Part shown: piece by piece, positions 27,708 to 35,511 of the stretch
Layout: the number at the start of each line of letters is the position of its first letter
Position numbering within the stretch: the first letter of the stretch is position 1
NCBI RefSeq assembly: GCF_005048205.1
Contig: NZ_SUMF01000002.1
Location: forward strand, 428,873-492,872
Reading direction: 5' to 3'
Source of the DNA: Chitiniphilus eburneus
GTDB taxonomy: Bacteria; Pseudomonadota; Gammaproteobacteria; Burkholderiales; Chitinibacteraceae
Length of the DNA stretch: 64,000 nt
Translations under genes and position numbers: made by a program
Notes under the pieces: model-generated
Told to the model about the DNA's origin: nothing
Database searches by the model: none
Seen by the model: the letters and a program-made list of their open reading frames with translations, nothing else

Positions 27708-29112
27708 GCGTGATTTCCTTGGCGGCGACGGCCTTGTCCAACGGCTGCGCTTCCAGGATGCCAACGACGCGGTTGTCATCCTTCAGGTAGGTGGTGGCCA
27801 CGCGCTCCAGATCCTTCAGGGTCACTTGCTGCATCAGACTCAGGTGATTCACGTATTCCTCGGGCGTGAAGCCATACAACGTCAGCATCCCCAGTTCCTG
27901 GGCACGGTTGGAAAGTTCGTCGTAGGAAAAATAGTTGCGGGCCAGCAGGCGTTGCTGCGCACGTTCGAGCATTTCCCCATACAAGCCGGCACCGTGCAGC
28001 AGCGTCACCTGCTTCTGCATCGCGGATTCCAGCTCGCTCAGGCTGGCGTCCTGGGAAGGAACGGCGTTGAGCATGAACAACGGCTCGCCCCGGGTGGGAT
28101 AGTCGAAGCCGGCATAGAGGCTATCGCTGGCCAGCGCCAGGCGGCGATCCTGATAGTCGTTCGACAGCATTTCCGCCAGCACATCCAGCGCGGCGAGATC
28201 CTTGGGCGGGGTGCCATCCGGAATGCGCCAGCGGAAGCTGACCAGGCTGGAGAGCGACGGCTTCTTCACCACCACGCGCTTGCCGGCCTGCTGCACCGGC
28301 TCCACCGGCTTGGCGCGGGCGGGCAGCTCGTGCCGGGGTATCGATCCGAAGTAGGTCTTTACCAATGACATGACCCGGGCCGCGTCGAAATCGCCGGCCA
28401 GGACCAGCGTGGCGTTGTTGGGCGCATACCATTGGCCATACCACTGGCGCAGATCGGCCACCTTCATCTTGTTCAGGTCGTCCATGTGGCCGATCACCGG
28501 ATTGCGCATCGACGAATCCGGGTAGACCACGCCTTGAACGTTTTCACTGAACGCACGGAAAGCGTTGTTCTCGGTATTGAGGCGGCGCTCTTCCTTGACC
28601 ACTTCGATTTCGGTATTGAACAGCGGCTCCGCCAGCGTCAGGTGCTGCATGCGATCCGATTCCAGGTCCAGCGCGGTTTCCAGGTCGGATGCGGGCAACG
28701 TCAGGTAGTAATAGGTGTAGTCGCGCGTGGTGAACGCGTTGTTCTGCCCGCCCAGCCGTGCCACACGGCCGTGATATTCGCCGGTCGGCACCTTGGTGGT
28801 GCCGCGGAACATCATGTGTTCCAGCGCGTGCGAGATGCCGGTCAGCCCGGCGGGCTCGTCGATGGCGCCGATGCGGTACCACACCTGCAATTCCACCACC
28901 GGTGCCCGGTGATCTTCGTGCAGCACGATCGTCAGGCCGTTATCCAGGTGCGTGATCTGCGTGGCGAGCAGTGGATGGACCAACTGGTGCTCCACCACCG
29001 GTGTGCTGGGCTTCAGCCCGCCAACCGTCTCGGCGGCTCGGGATGGAACGGCGCAAGCCAGCGCCAGGCTGGCGCAACAACAGGCGAGCGCGATGCGATG
29101 TGAGTTCGACAT
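27697..29112 (-). CDS. M16-family zinc peptidase, catalytic subunit
   Basis: A 471-residue exported peptidase. Signal peptide about 1-26 (ending SRAAE); the HxxEH zinc site is ISHALEHMMFRG near residue 95, with the distal Glu in the IEVVKEERRL block about 75 residues on. A second, inactive M16 half follows. It is the first gene of a three-gene overlapping operon with the inactive partner and rsmD, and is divergent from ftsY, an arrangement common in Betaproteobacteria. It probably degrades peptides in the periplasm; the substrate is unknown. Confidence 0.92.
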   Translation of the reverse strand: MSNSHRIALACCCASLALACAVPSRAAETVGGLKPSTPVVEHQLVHPLLATQITHLDNGLTIVLHEDHRAPVVELQVWYRIGAIDEPAGLTGISHALEHMMFRGTTKVPTGEYHGRVARLGGQNNAFTTRDYTYYYLTLPASDLETALDLESDRMQHLTLAEPLFNTEIEVVKEERRLNTENNAFRAFSENVQGVVYPDSSMRNPVIGHMDDLNKMKVADLRQWYGQWYAPNNATLVLAGDFDAARVMSLVKTYFGSIPRHELPARAKPVEPVQQAGKRVVVKKPSLSSLVSFRWRIPDGTPPKDLAALDVLAEMLSNDYQDRRLALASDSLYAGFDYPTRGEPLFMLNAVPSQDASLSELESAMQKQVTLLHGAGLYGEMLERAQQRLLARNYFSYDELSNRAQELGMLTLYGFTPEEYVNHLSLMQQVTLKDLERVATTYLKDDNRVVGILEAQPLDKAVAAKEITHDR

Positions 29113-29213
29113 TAGGGCTTCGGGTGGGCGGTGGGGGGTAACGGAGATAGAATTCTACCAACTTGTCAGCATGCGCTTGCCATGCTGGGTGCCGAAAGGA
29201 AGTCATTCCCCAT

Positions 29214-30308
29214 ATGTTCAGTTTTTTCAAACAAAAGCTTGGTAAGCATGAAACGCCGGAAACGCAGCCAGCGCCAGCGGAGGGCTCCCAATCTGTCGAG
29301 GTAGCGGCAGTGGAAACCCCGCCGCCCGCCCCGGAGGTCGTGGCGCCGGTCGATACCCAGCCTGAGCCGCCCAAGGCGGCCCAGCCGCAGGATAAACCCA
29401 AGCTTTCCTGGACGGAACGCCTTAAAGCAGGTTTGGCCAAGACGCGTACCGCGCTGGGCAAGAATCTGGCCGGCCTGTTCGGCGGTGGGCAGATCGATGA
29501 AGACCTTTACGAAGAGCTGGAAACCGTCTTGCTGACGGCAGACATGGGCATCGATGCCACCGGTCACCTGCTCAAGGATGTCCGTAACCGCGTTTCGCTC
29601 AAGGGTTTGAAGGACAGCAAGGAATTGAAGGGGGCGTTGAAAGAATCGCTCAACGAGCTGATCGGGCCGCTGGAAGTGCCGCTATCGCTGGGCGAGGCCC
29701 GCCCGTTCATCCTGATGGTGGCCGGTGTCAACGGCGCCGGCAAGACCACCAGCATTGGCAAGCTGGCGAAGTACTTCCAGGCGCAGGGCAAGAGCGTGCT
29801 GCTTGCGGCGGGCGATACCTTCCGCGCCGCCGCGCGCGAGCAACTGGTGGTCTGGGGCGAGCGCAATGGCGTGCAGGTGATTGCGCAGGATGGCGGCGAC
29901 TCGGCTGCGGTGGCGTTCGATGCCGTCAACGCGGCTCGCGCCCGGGGTGTCGATGTCGTGATCGTCGATACGGCCGGTCGCCTGCCTACCCAGTTGCACC
30001 TGATGGAAGAAATCAAAAAGGTGAAGCGCGTGGTGCAAAAGGCCGACCCGGCGGGCCCGCACGAGGTCATGCTGGTGCTCGACGCCAATACCGGGCAGAA
30101 CGCGGTAAGCCAGGTCAAGGCGTTCGACGACGCGCTTGGCCTGACCGGGCTGGTGCTGACCAAGTTGGATGGCACGGCAAAGGGTGGGGTGATCGCGGCC
30201 ATTGCCAAGCAGCGCGCCATTCCCGTGCGCTTTGTCGGGGTGGGCGAGGGGATCGACGATTTGCGCCCCTTCGTCGCCAGCGACTATGTTGATGCGCTGT
30301 TCGACTGA
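29214..30308 (+). CDS. ftsY: Signal recognition particle receptor
   Basis: A 364-residue GTPase that docks SRP-ribosome complexes at the membrane. The acidic, Pro/Glu-rich A region covers about 1-65. The N domain follows, then the G domain with the P-loop GVNGAGKTTSIGKL, the insertion-box start DTFRAAAREQL, DTAGRLP and TKLDGTAKGG, ending in the family signature VGVGEGIDDLRPF. ATG at 29214 (MFSFFKQKLG) is the usual FtsY opening; AAGGA lies about 12 bases upstream. It heads the block ftsY, GNAT gene, ftsE, ftsX, rpoH. Confidence 0.96.
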   Translation: MFSFFKQKLGKHETPETQPAPAEGSQSVEVAAVETPPPAPEVVAPVDTQPEPPKAAQPQDKPKLSWTERLKAGLAKTRTALGKNLAGLFGGGQIDEDLYEELETVLLTADMGIDATGHLLKDVRNRVSLKGLKDSKELKGALKESLNELIGPLEVPLSLGEARPFILMVAGVNGAGKTTSIGKLAKYFQAQGKSVLLAAGDTFRAAAREQLVVWGERNGVQVIAQDGGDSAAVAFDAVNAARARGVDVVIVDTAGRLPTQLHLMEEIKKVKRVVQKADPAGPHEVMLVLDANTGQNAVSQVKAFDDALGLTGLVLTKLDGTAKGGVIAAIAKQRAIPVRFVGVGEGIDDLRPFVASDYVDALFD

Positions 30309-30316
30309 CGCTCGCC

Positions 30317-30919
30317 ATGTACCTGCCAGTGCTCGATACCCCTCGTCTGGTGTTGCGTACCCCGCGTGAAGCGGATGTTGCCGGCATCGCTCACCATGCC
30401 AACGACTGGGAGGTGGCGCGAATGACGCGCCGCATGCCCTATCCCTATCTGCCGGCAAGCGCCGAGCGCTGGATTGCCGAGCAGGCGGCGCTGGCCGCGG
30501 CAGAGATCGAGTACAACTTTGTCCTGCAACGGCGCGACGACGGCATGGTCATCGGCGCGGCGGGGCTGATGCGCCACAACGCCACCGAGGCGGAACTGGG
30601 CTACTGGCTAGGGCGTCCGTTCTGGCGCCAGGGGCTGGGCATCGAGGCCGGCCGGGCCGTGGTGCAATTCGGCTTCGGCGCATTGCAACTGAATACGGTA
30701 TACGGTGACTGCCTGGCGCTGAACACTGCATCGGCCGCACTGCTGCGCAAACTGGGCATGCAGCAATACGATGAGATCACCGATACCTGCCGCCCGGGCC
30801 AGGGCCCGGTATCGATCCTGCGATTTCGCCTGCTGGCGCAGGAATGGCAAGATGCGCAGGATGCCTTGTTCGCAGACGCCGGCAACCTGGCGGCCGGCCC
30901 GGATGCCGGCCCTCCTTAG
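30317..30919 (+). CDS. GNAT-family N-acetyltransferase (RimJ/RimL type)
   Basis: A 200-residue acetyl-CoA-dependent acetyltransferase. The opening LDTPRLVLRTPREADV is typical of the RimJ/RimL group; the acetyl-CoA loop lies near GYWLGRPFWRQGLGIEAG, and NTASAALLRKLGM is the usual alpha-4 segment. It starts 8 bases after ftsY and may be expressed with it. The substrate (a protein N terminus, or a small amine or antibiotic) cannot be told. Confidence 0.9.
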   Translation: MYLPVLDTPRLVLRTPREADVAGIAHHANDWEVARMTRRMPYPYLPASAERWIAEQAALAAAEIEYNFVLQRRDDGMVIGAAGLMRHNATEAELGYWLGRPFWRQGLGIEAGRAVVQFGFGALQLNTVYGDCLALNTASAALLRKLGMQQYDEITDTCRPGQGPVSILRFRLLAQEWQDAQDALFADAGNLAAGPDAGPP

Positions 30920-30997
30920 TGCCCGGACCGCTGTTGCGGTGCCAGAACCGGCCCACTATTTTTGATTCGAAGAAAAGTCGTCGGGAATCGAGACTTC

Positions 30998-31651
30998 ATG
31001 ATCCAGTTCCAGCAAGTCAGCAAGCGTTACCCAGGCGGCATCGATGCCGTGAAGCAGCTCAGCTTCGAGATCCAGAGTGGCGAGCTGGTCTTTCTCGCCG
31101 GGCACTCGGGGGCGGGCAAGTCCACGCTGCTCAAGTTGATCGCGGGCATCGAAAAGCCCAGCGCCGGCGCGGTATTGGTCAATCATCAGAATGTCTCCCG
31201 CCTGGGGCGCAAGGCGCTGCCGTACGTGCGTCGGCATATCGGGCTGATCTTTCAGGATCACAAGATCCTGTTCGATCGCAGCGTGTTCGACAACGTGCGC
31301 TTGCCACTGGATATCATCGGCTTCAGCGGCCCGGAGGTGCGCCGTCGCGTACTGGCTGCGCTGGACAAGGTGGGGCTGGCGGGTAAGGAATCGTCCAACC
31401 CCATCGCGCTATCCGGTGGCGAACAGCAGCGGCTGTGCATCGCCCGTGCCGTGGTGCATCGCCCCGCGATCCTGCTGGCTGATGAGCCGACCGCCAACCT
31501 GGATCGCGACTATGCGCACGACATCCTGGAGTTGTTCAAATCCTTCCACCAGGTTGGCGTCACCCTGGTGATCTCCGCGCATGATGAATCGTTGATGGCT
31601 GATTATGGCCGCCGCATCCTGCGGCTCAAGCACGGCGAATTCACGGCATGA
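30998..31651 (+). CDS. ftsE: Cell-division ATP-binding protein
   Basis: The 217-residue ATPase works with FtsX to activate septal peptidoglycan amidases through EnvC-type factors. Walker A is GHSGAGKSTLLKL, the signature LSGGEQQRLCIARAV, Walker B AILLADEPTANLD and the H-loop SAHDE. ATG at 30998 (MIQFQQVSKRY) is the usual start; a frame opening at 30962 adds 12 residues that relatives lack. Its stop overlaps a small open frame and ftsX follows 88 bases later, an unusually large gap for this pair. Confidence 0.96.
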   Translation: MIQFQQVSKRYPGGIDAVKQLSFEIQSGELVFLAGHSGAGKSTLLKLIAGIEKPSAGAVLVNHQNVSRLGRKALPYVRRHIGLIFQDHKILFDRSVFDNVRLPLDIIGFSGPEVRRRVLAALDKVGLAGKESSNPIALSGGEQQRLCIARAVVHRPAILLADEPTANLDRDYAHDILELFKSFHQVGVTLVISAHDESLMADYGRRILRLKHGEFTA

Positions 31652-31731
31652 AGTCGCTCCGCATCTTTTTCCGCCGCGCAGCCGACGGCACGGTACGGCC
31701 GATGCAGCGGCGCGTCCTCCCCTTGCGATAG
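31648..31731 (+). CDS. Possible 27-codon coupling ORF between ftsE and ftsX
   Basis: An ATG overlaps the ftsE stop (ATGA) and opens 27 basic, Arg-rich codons ending in TAG just 8 bases before the ftsX start. ftsX itself lacks a good ribosome site, so ribosomes ending this short frame could re-initiate on ftsX. The peptide resembles nothing I know. It may equally be non-coding spacer. Confidence 0.3.
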   Translation: MKSLRIFFRRAADGTVRPMQRRVLPLR

Positions 31732-31739
31732 GCCCTCAC

Positions 31740-32645
31740 ATGAAACACTGGCTGCGACTGAATCGCCTGGCCCTGGTCCGAACCTTCGGCGGCATGGTTC
31801 GCCATCCCGTCAACAGCCTGCTCAACCTGCTGGTGATTGCCATCGCCGCCTCGTTCCCGTTCGGCTTCTACCTGCTGCTGAGCAGTGTGGCGACGGTGAC
31901 GGACAAGATGCCGGTGGAGCCACAGCTTTCGGTCTTCCTGCGTGCCACGGCCACCGCGGCGGAAATCGGCAAGCTCAAGGAACAACTGGCGCTCGATGAG
32001 CGTGTGGCGCAGGTGCGCTATGTTCCGCGTGACGAGGCGCTCAAGCAGTTGCAGGCGCGCGTGGGCAGCGCCGACCTGATGGCCGGGCTGACCGAGAACC
32101 CGTTGCCCGATGCCTTCATCGTTACCGCGCGGCTGGATGCCAGCCCGGCGGAGCTGGAGCAGTTGCGCGACACGCTGGCCCGTCACTCGGGCGTGGAGGA
32201 AGTGCAACTGGATTCGGCCTGGGCCCAGCGGCTGCATCGGCTGATTGCCTTTGGCGAAGTGTTGTTGCAGGTGGTCGTGGTGTTGCTGGCGGCGGCGCTG
32301 GCGCTCATCACCGGCAACGCCATCCGCATGCAGATCCTGACGCGGCGCGAGGAAATCGAGGTCTCCAAGCTGATCGGCGCCACTGACTCCTTCATCCGCC
32401 GGCCGTTCCTCTACGCCGCGGCGATGCAGGGCCTGCTGGGTGGCCTGGCCGCCTGCGGCATCGTCGCCGGCGCCATGTGGTGGCTGAACCCGGCCGTGCG
32501 CGATCTGGCGGCCACCTATGGCGAAGCCTTCACGCTGCGCATGCCCGAGCCGGCCGAGATCGTCGGGGTGTGCGGCATCACCGTCGTGTTGAGCGTGGCG
32601 GGAGCCTGGATTGCCGTCTGGCGGCATCTGCACCGGCACTTGTAA
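31740..32645 (+). CDS. ftsX: Cell-division permease-like protein
   Basis: A 301-residue inner-membrane partner of FtsE. There are four membrane segments (about 22-45, 170-195, 220-245, 268-290). The large periplasmic loop between the first and second contacts amidase activators, and the cytoplasmic RREEIEVSKLIGAT motif before the third segment is conserved. ATG at 31740 (MKHWLRLNRLAL) follows only a weak AGG. Relatives usually overlap ftsE; here 88 bases intervene. Confidence 0.94.
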   Translation: MKHWLRLNRLALVRTFGGMVRHPVNSLLNLLVIAIAASFPFGFYLLLSSVATVTDKMPVEPQLSVFLRATATAAEIGKLKEQLALDERVAQVRYVPRDEALKQLQARVGSADLMAGLTENPLPDAFIVTARLDASPAELEQLRDTLARHSGVEEVQLDSAWAQRLHRLIAFGEVLLQVVVVLLAAALALITGNAIRMQILTRREEIEVSKLIGATDSFIRRPFLYAAAMQGLLGGLAACGIVAGAMWWLNPAVRDLAATYGEAFTLRMPEPAEIVGVCGITVVLSVAGAWIAVWRHLHRHL

Positions 32646-32747
32646 CGCCTGCTCTAGGCGGATCGTTCATCATGGAAGGCCGGCCGTCACGCTGCGATGG
32701 TGGGCGATACGGCAGGCCCACCCCCCCGCTGTCGACTGTTTCCGGGC

Positions 32748-32774
32748 GGAAACCCTGATACTGCAAGGGTTTCC
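32748..32774 (+). other. Perfect 9-bp hairpin between ftsX and rpoH
   Basis: GGAAACCCT and AGGGTTTCC flank a 9-base loop 100 bases after ftsX. There is no U-run, so it is at best a weak terminator or mRNA-stabilising structure separating ftsX from rpoH. The remaining 32646-32916 holds no gene. Confidence 0.45.
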
Positions 32775-32916
32775 CTGCCGCGCCGTATAGTGAAAAGCTA
32801 TCTTCGCCATGAGAATTTTTGACGTGCAACGCTGGCAAGGCGTGTGCTTGAATCGGAATTCTCCAATTGAAGGCTTTCCGCCCAAGCTCAACGGCGGAAT
32901 GAACTTTCCCGACGGC

Positions 32917-32943
32917 TTAGCACTCCTAAGGTTCGAGTGCTAA
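32917..32943 (+). promoter_or_regulatory. CIRCE element (HrcA operator) before rpoH
   Basis: TTAGCACTC and GAGTGCTAA are exact consensus arms separated by nine bases, 50 bases before the rpoH start. CIRCE is bound by the heat-shock repressor HrcA, usually before groESL or dnaK; here it makes the heat-shock sigma factor itself an HrcA target. Confidence 0.95.
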
Positions 32944-32993
32944 CATGACTGCCGGGGTGAACCAACCCCGGTTTTGTTTGATAGGAGATTCGC

Positions 32994-33845
32994 ATGAGTC
33001 ACAGTCTCACCCTTCCCGTGATCTCGGGCGGCGACAGCATCGAAGCGTATATCCAGCGCGTCAATGCCATCCCTTTGCTCACGCAAGAAGAAGAGACCGA
33101 CCTCGCAACCCGCCTCACCCGTGACAATGATCTGGAAGCGGCGGGAAAACTGGTGATGTCCCATTTGCGGGTGGTGGTCTCGATTGCACGCGGTTACGCG
33201 GGCTATGGGCTGCCGCAGGCGGACCTGATCCAGGAAGGCAATATCGGCCTGATGAAAGCCGTGAAGCGCTTCGAGCCCACACGCGGTGTGCGCCTGTTTT
33301 CGTTCGCGGTGCACTGGATCAAGGCCGAAATCCACGAGTACATCCTGCGCAACTGGCGGCTGGTGCGTGTTGCCACCACCAAGGCGCAACGCAAGCTGTT
33401 CTTCAACCTGCGCTCGATGAAGTCCAGCCTGGCCGCGCTGACGCATACCGAAGCCCAGGCCATTGCCGACGACCTCGGGGTCAAGCGCGAGGAAGTGCTT
33501 GAAATGGAGCTGCGCATGACCGGCCAGGATGTCGCGCTGATGGCCGACGATGGCGACGAAGACGGTTTCGCGCCTATCGACTGGCTGGCCGACAGCGAGA
33601 ACGAGCCGGTCGCCACCATCCAGCGCCGTGCGTATGACCGCTTGCAATCCGAGGGCATCACCGAGGCACTGGACACGCTGGATGCGCGGAGCCGCCGTAT
33701 CGTCGAGGCTCGCTGGCTGGCCGACGATGGCGAGGGCAAGACGCTGCATGACCTGGCCGCCGAGTTCAAGGTGTCGGCCGAGCGGATTCGCCAGATCGAA
33801 TCCAAGGCGTTGCAGAAGATGAAGCAGGCGCTGGTCCCGGCCTGA
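32994..33845 (+). CDS. rpoH: Heat-shock RNA polymerase sigma factor (sigma-32)
   Basis: The 283-residue sigma factor directs transcription of heat-shock genes. Region 2 contains DLIQEGNIGLMKAVKRFEP and FSFAVHWIKAEIHEYILRNW, followed by the RpoH box region (TKAQRKLFFNLR) that takes part in chaperone control. Region 4 ends with SAERIRQIESKALQKMKQ. AGGAG lies 8 bases before the ATG. Expression is probably doubly controlled, by the CIRCE element just upstream and by the usual post-translational routes. The terminator follows 10 bases after the stop. Confidence 0.97.
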   Translation: MSHSLTLPVISGGDSIEAYIQRVNAIPLLTQEEETDLATRLTRDNDLEAAGKLVMSHLRVVVSIARGYAGYGLPQADLIQEGNIGLMKAVKRFEPTRGVRLFSFAVHWIKAEIHEYILRNWRLVRVATTKAQRKLFFNLRSMKSSLAALTHTEAQAIADDLGVKREEVLEMELRMTGQDVALMADDGDEDGFAPIDWLADSENEPVATIQRRAYDRLQSEGITEALDTLDARSRRIVEARWLADDGEGKTLHDLAAEFKVSAERIRQIESKALQKMKQALVPA

Positions 33846-33854
33846 TCGTTTCGC

Positions 33855-33881
33855 AAAAAGCCCGCTTCGGCGGGCTTTTTT
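33855..33881 (+). terminator. Rho-independent terminator of rpoH
   Basis: AAAAAGCCCGC-ttcg-GCGGGCTTTTTT: an 11-bp stem with a UUCG tetraloop that runs into six T. Confidence 0.95.
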
Positions 33882-34048
33882 GTGCGTTGCAAAATGCAAG
33901 GCGCGTACGGCGGAGCGGTCAGTTCAGCCCGCTGAACGAGATTTCTTCCTTTTACGCCAGCAAAACGACCGCCCGTCCGGCCTATGGTCAAGCACGCCGA
34001 TAACCTCCCGATATATCTCCCAAAGCCATTGATTTGGAAGAGATTATC

Positions 34049-34336
34049 ATGCGTCTATTCAACCACGACCTGGTCGAGCCTGTGCTGGCCTTCATCGGCG
34101 CCAGCACCGCCGGCCCACCGCCCTCGCCGGCGCCGAAGCCCGTTGCCGAGGAAACCGTATCGCCCGAGCAGGAAGCGTGGGATGGCGTCGAGCGCCGCAG
34201 CGGCCAGGATCGTCGCCACGAGCAACGCCGGCACGACAGGGTGGATACCACGCTGGACACCCGCTGCAATCAGGACCGCCGCCAGCACGGGCGCCGGGCC
34301 ACGGATCAGGTAACGTCCATTTCCCTCAAGATCTGA
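34049..34336 (+). CDS. Small Arg-rich protein, function unknown
   Basis: A 95-residue protein. The first 30 residues are mildly hydrophobic and Pro-rich, then 49-90 carry a repeated basic pattern: VERRSGQDRRHEQRRHDR, later NQDRRQHGRRATD. Repeats of (x)RR at regular spacing suggest nucleic-acid or membrane binding. GGAAGAG precedes ATG 34049. Third positions are GC-rich and the alternate frames look less protein-like, which supports this one. It converges on the M14 peptidase gene with 10 bases between stops. Confidence 0.6.
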   Translation: MRLFNHDLVEPVLAFIGASTAGPPPSPAPKPVAEETVSPEQEAWDGVERRSGQDRRHEQRRHDRVDTTLDTRCNQDRRQHGRRATDQVTSISLKI

Positions 34337-34346
34337 TCGCCGGCGC

Positions 34347-35480
34347 TCAGCGCAGCGTGTCCACCACTGCCCGCAATGCCAGCAACACCGACGCCCCCAG
34401 TTGCCGGCTGCGTTCGCCATTCCAGCCCACAGCAGGCAACGGCTGATCGGCGGTGTCCTTGAACGGCATCTCGATGGTGAAGGCCAGGCAATCGAAGCGA
34501 TCGCCCACCCAGTTGGTCGCCAGCGTCATCTGCTCCGGGCCAAACTGCCGCACCTCATAGCCGTACTTCACCTGGAAATCCGGGCTGGCTGCCAGCCATG
34601 CCTGCTTGAACGCAGTTTGCAGCCGGTCCTGGTGTTCCGAGAACGAGGGATTGCCTTCGCAGCCGGCCACAAAGTTGTGCGGTATGGCCTCGTCGCCATG
34701 CGCGTCGAGAAAGGCATCGACGCCGACCTCCAGCATCTTGTGCCGCACCAGTGCCACTTCCGGGCTGCGTTCCATGGTCGGCTCGGCCCATTCGCGGTTG
34801 AGGTTGGCCCCTGCTGCATTGGTCCGCAGGTTGCCGCGCACGCTGCCGTCCGGGTTCATGTTCGGCACTACGTAGAACACCGCGCGTTCCAGCAGCGCTC
34901 GTGCTGGCGCGTGTTCGCCATCGAGCAGGGCTTCGATCAGTCCTTCGGCGAACCATTCGGCCATGCTTTCGCCCGGATGCTGGCGGGCGATCACCCAGAT
35001 GTTGCGCTTGCCGGGCGCGGGTTCGCCGATGCGCAGCAGGTCCAGATCCCGGCCGTCCAGTGTGCGGCCCAGCCGTTCCACGGTGCACCACGGCGCCGCC
35101 GCCTGCGCGCAGGCGAGCAGATCCAGGTGGCGCTCCCAGGAATACGGTTCGAAATAGGCGTAATGGATGGTGTCGTATTCGGGCGTGTGAGCGAAGCGCA
35201 GCGTGCCGTCCACGTACTGACTGGGCACGCAGAACCAGTGTTGCCGATCATAGGAGGCGCGCACCGCATAGCCTTCCCAGCCATCGGGATACGCGGCTTC
35301 GCCGGCATTGGCGAGGGTGTAGGCACAGGCAACATCGCGCACACCGCTGGCGCGGAAGTGGAACCATTGCTTGAAGTCGGACGCGTTGTCGGGACGCAGC
35401 GCCAGGCGGATATCGGCGGGGTCGGCGCTCGACAGCACGGTGATGGCGCCGGAGTCGAAGGCGGTGGAGAGTTGGATCAT
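34347..35480 (-). CDS. M14-family zinc carboxypeptidase (cytosolic CCP-like)
   Basis: A 377-residue protein without signal peptide. An N-terminal beta-sandwich of the cytosolic carboxypeptidase group covers about 1-125 (FKQWFHFRASGVR). In the M14 domain, zinc is held by RQHPGES (His and Glu) and LDAHGDE (His). NPDGSVRGNLRTNAAGANLNR binds the substrate carboxylate, and FTIEMPF carries the catalytic Glu. This matches the bacterial relatives of eukaryotic CCPs that trim C-terminal residues; the substrate in bacteria is unknown. Its upstream neighbour on the same strand is an FAD oxidase gene, 31 bases away. Confidence 0.92.
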   Translation of the reverse strand: MIQLSTAFDSGAITVLSSADPADIRLALRPDNASDFKQWFHFRASGVRDVACAYTLANAGEAAYPDGWEGYAVRASYDRQHWFCVPSQYVDGTLRFAHTPEYDTIHYAYFEPYSWERHLDLLACAQAAAPWCTVERLGRTLDGRDLDLLRIGEPAPGKRNIWVIARQHPGESMAEWFAEGLIEALLDGEHAPARALLERAVFYVVPNMNPDGSVRGNLRTNAAGANLNREWAEPTMERSPEVALVRHKMLEVGVDAFLDAHGDEAIPHNFVAGCEGNPSFSEHQDRLQTAFKQAWLAASPDFQVKYGYEVRQFGPEQMTLATNWVGDRFDCLAFTIEMPFKDTADQPLPAVGWNGERSRQLGASVLLALRAVVDTLR

Positions 35481-35511
35481 GCGGTTGCTCGCGAAACAGG
35501 CGCGGCGCAGG

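Noticed and set aside
32646..32916. Sigma-32 or sigma-70 promoter for rpoH
   Set aside because: Several -35-like hexamers (TTGACG at 32819, TTGAAG at 32867) exist but none has a good -10 at the right distance, so no start was assigned.
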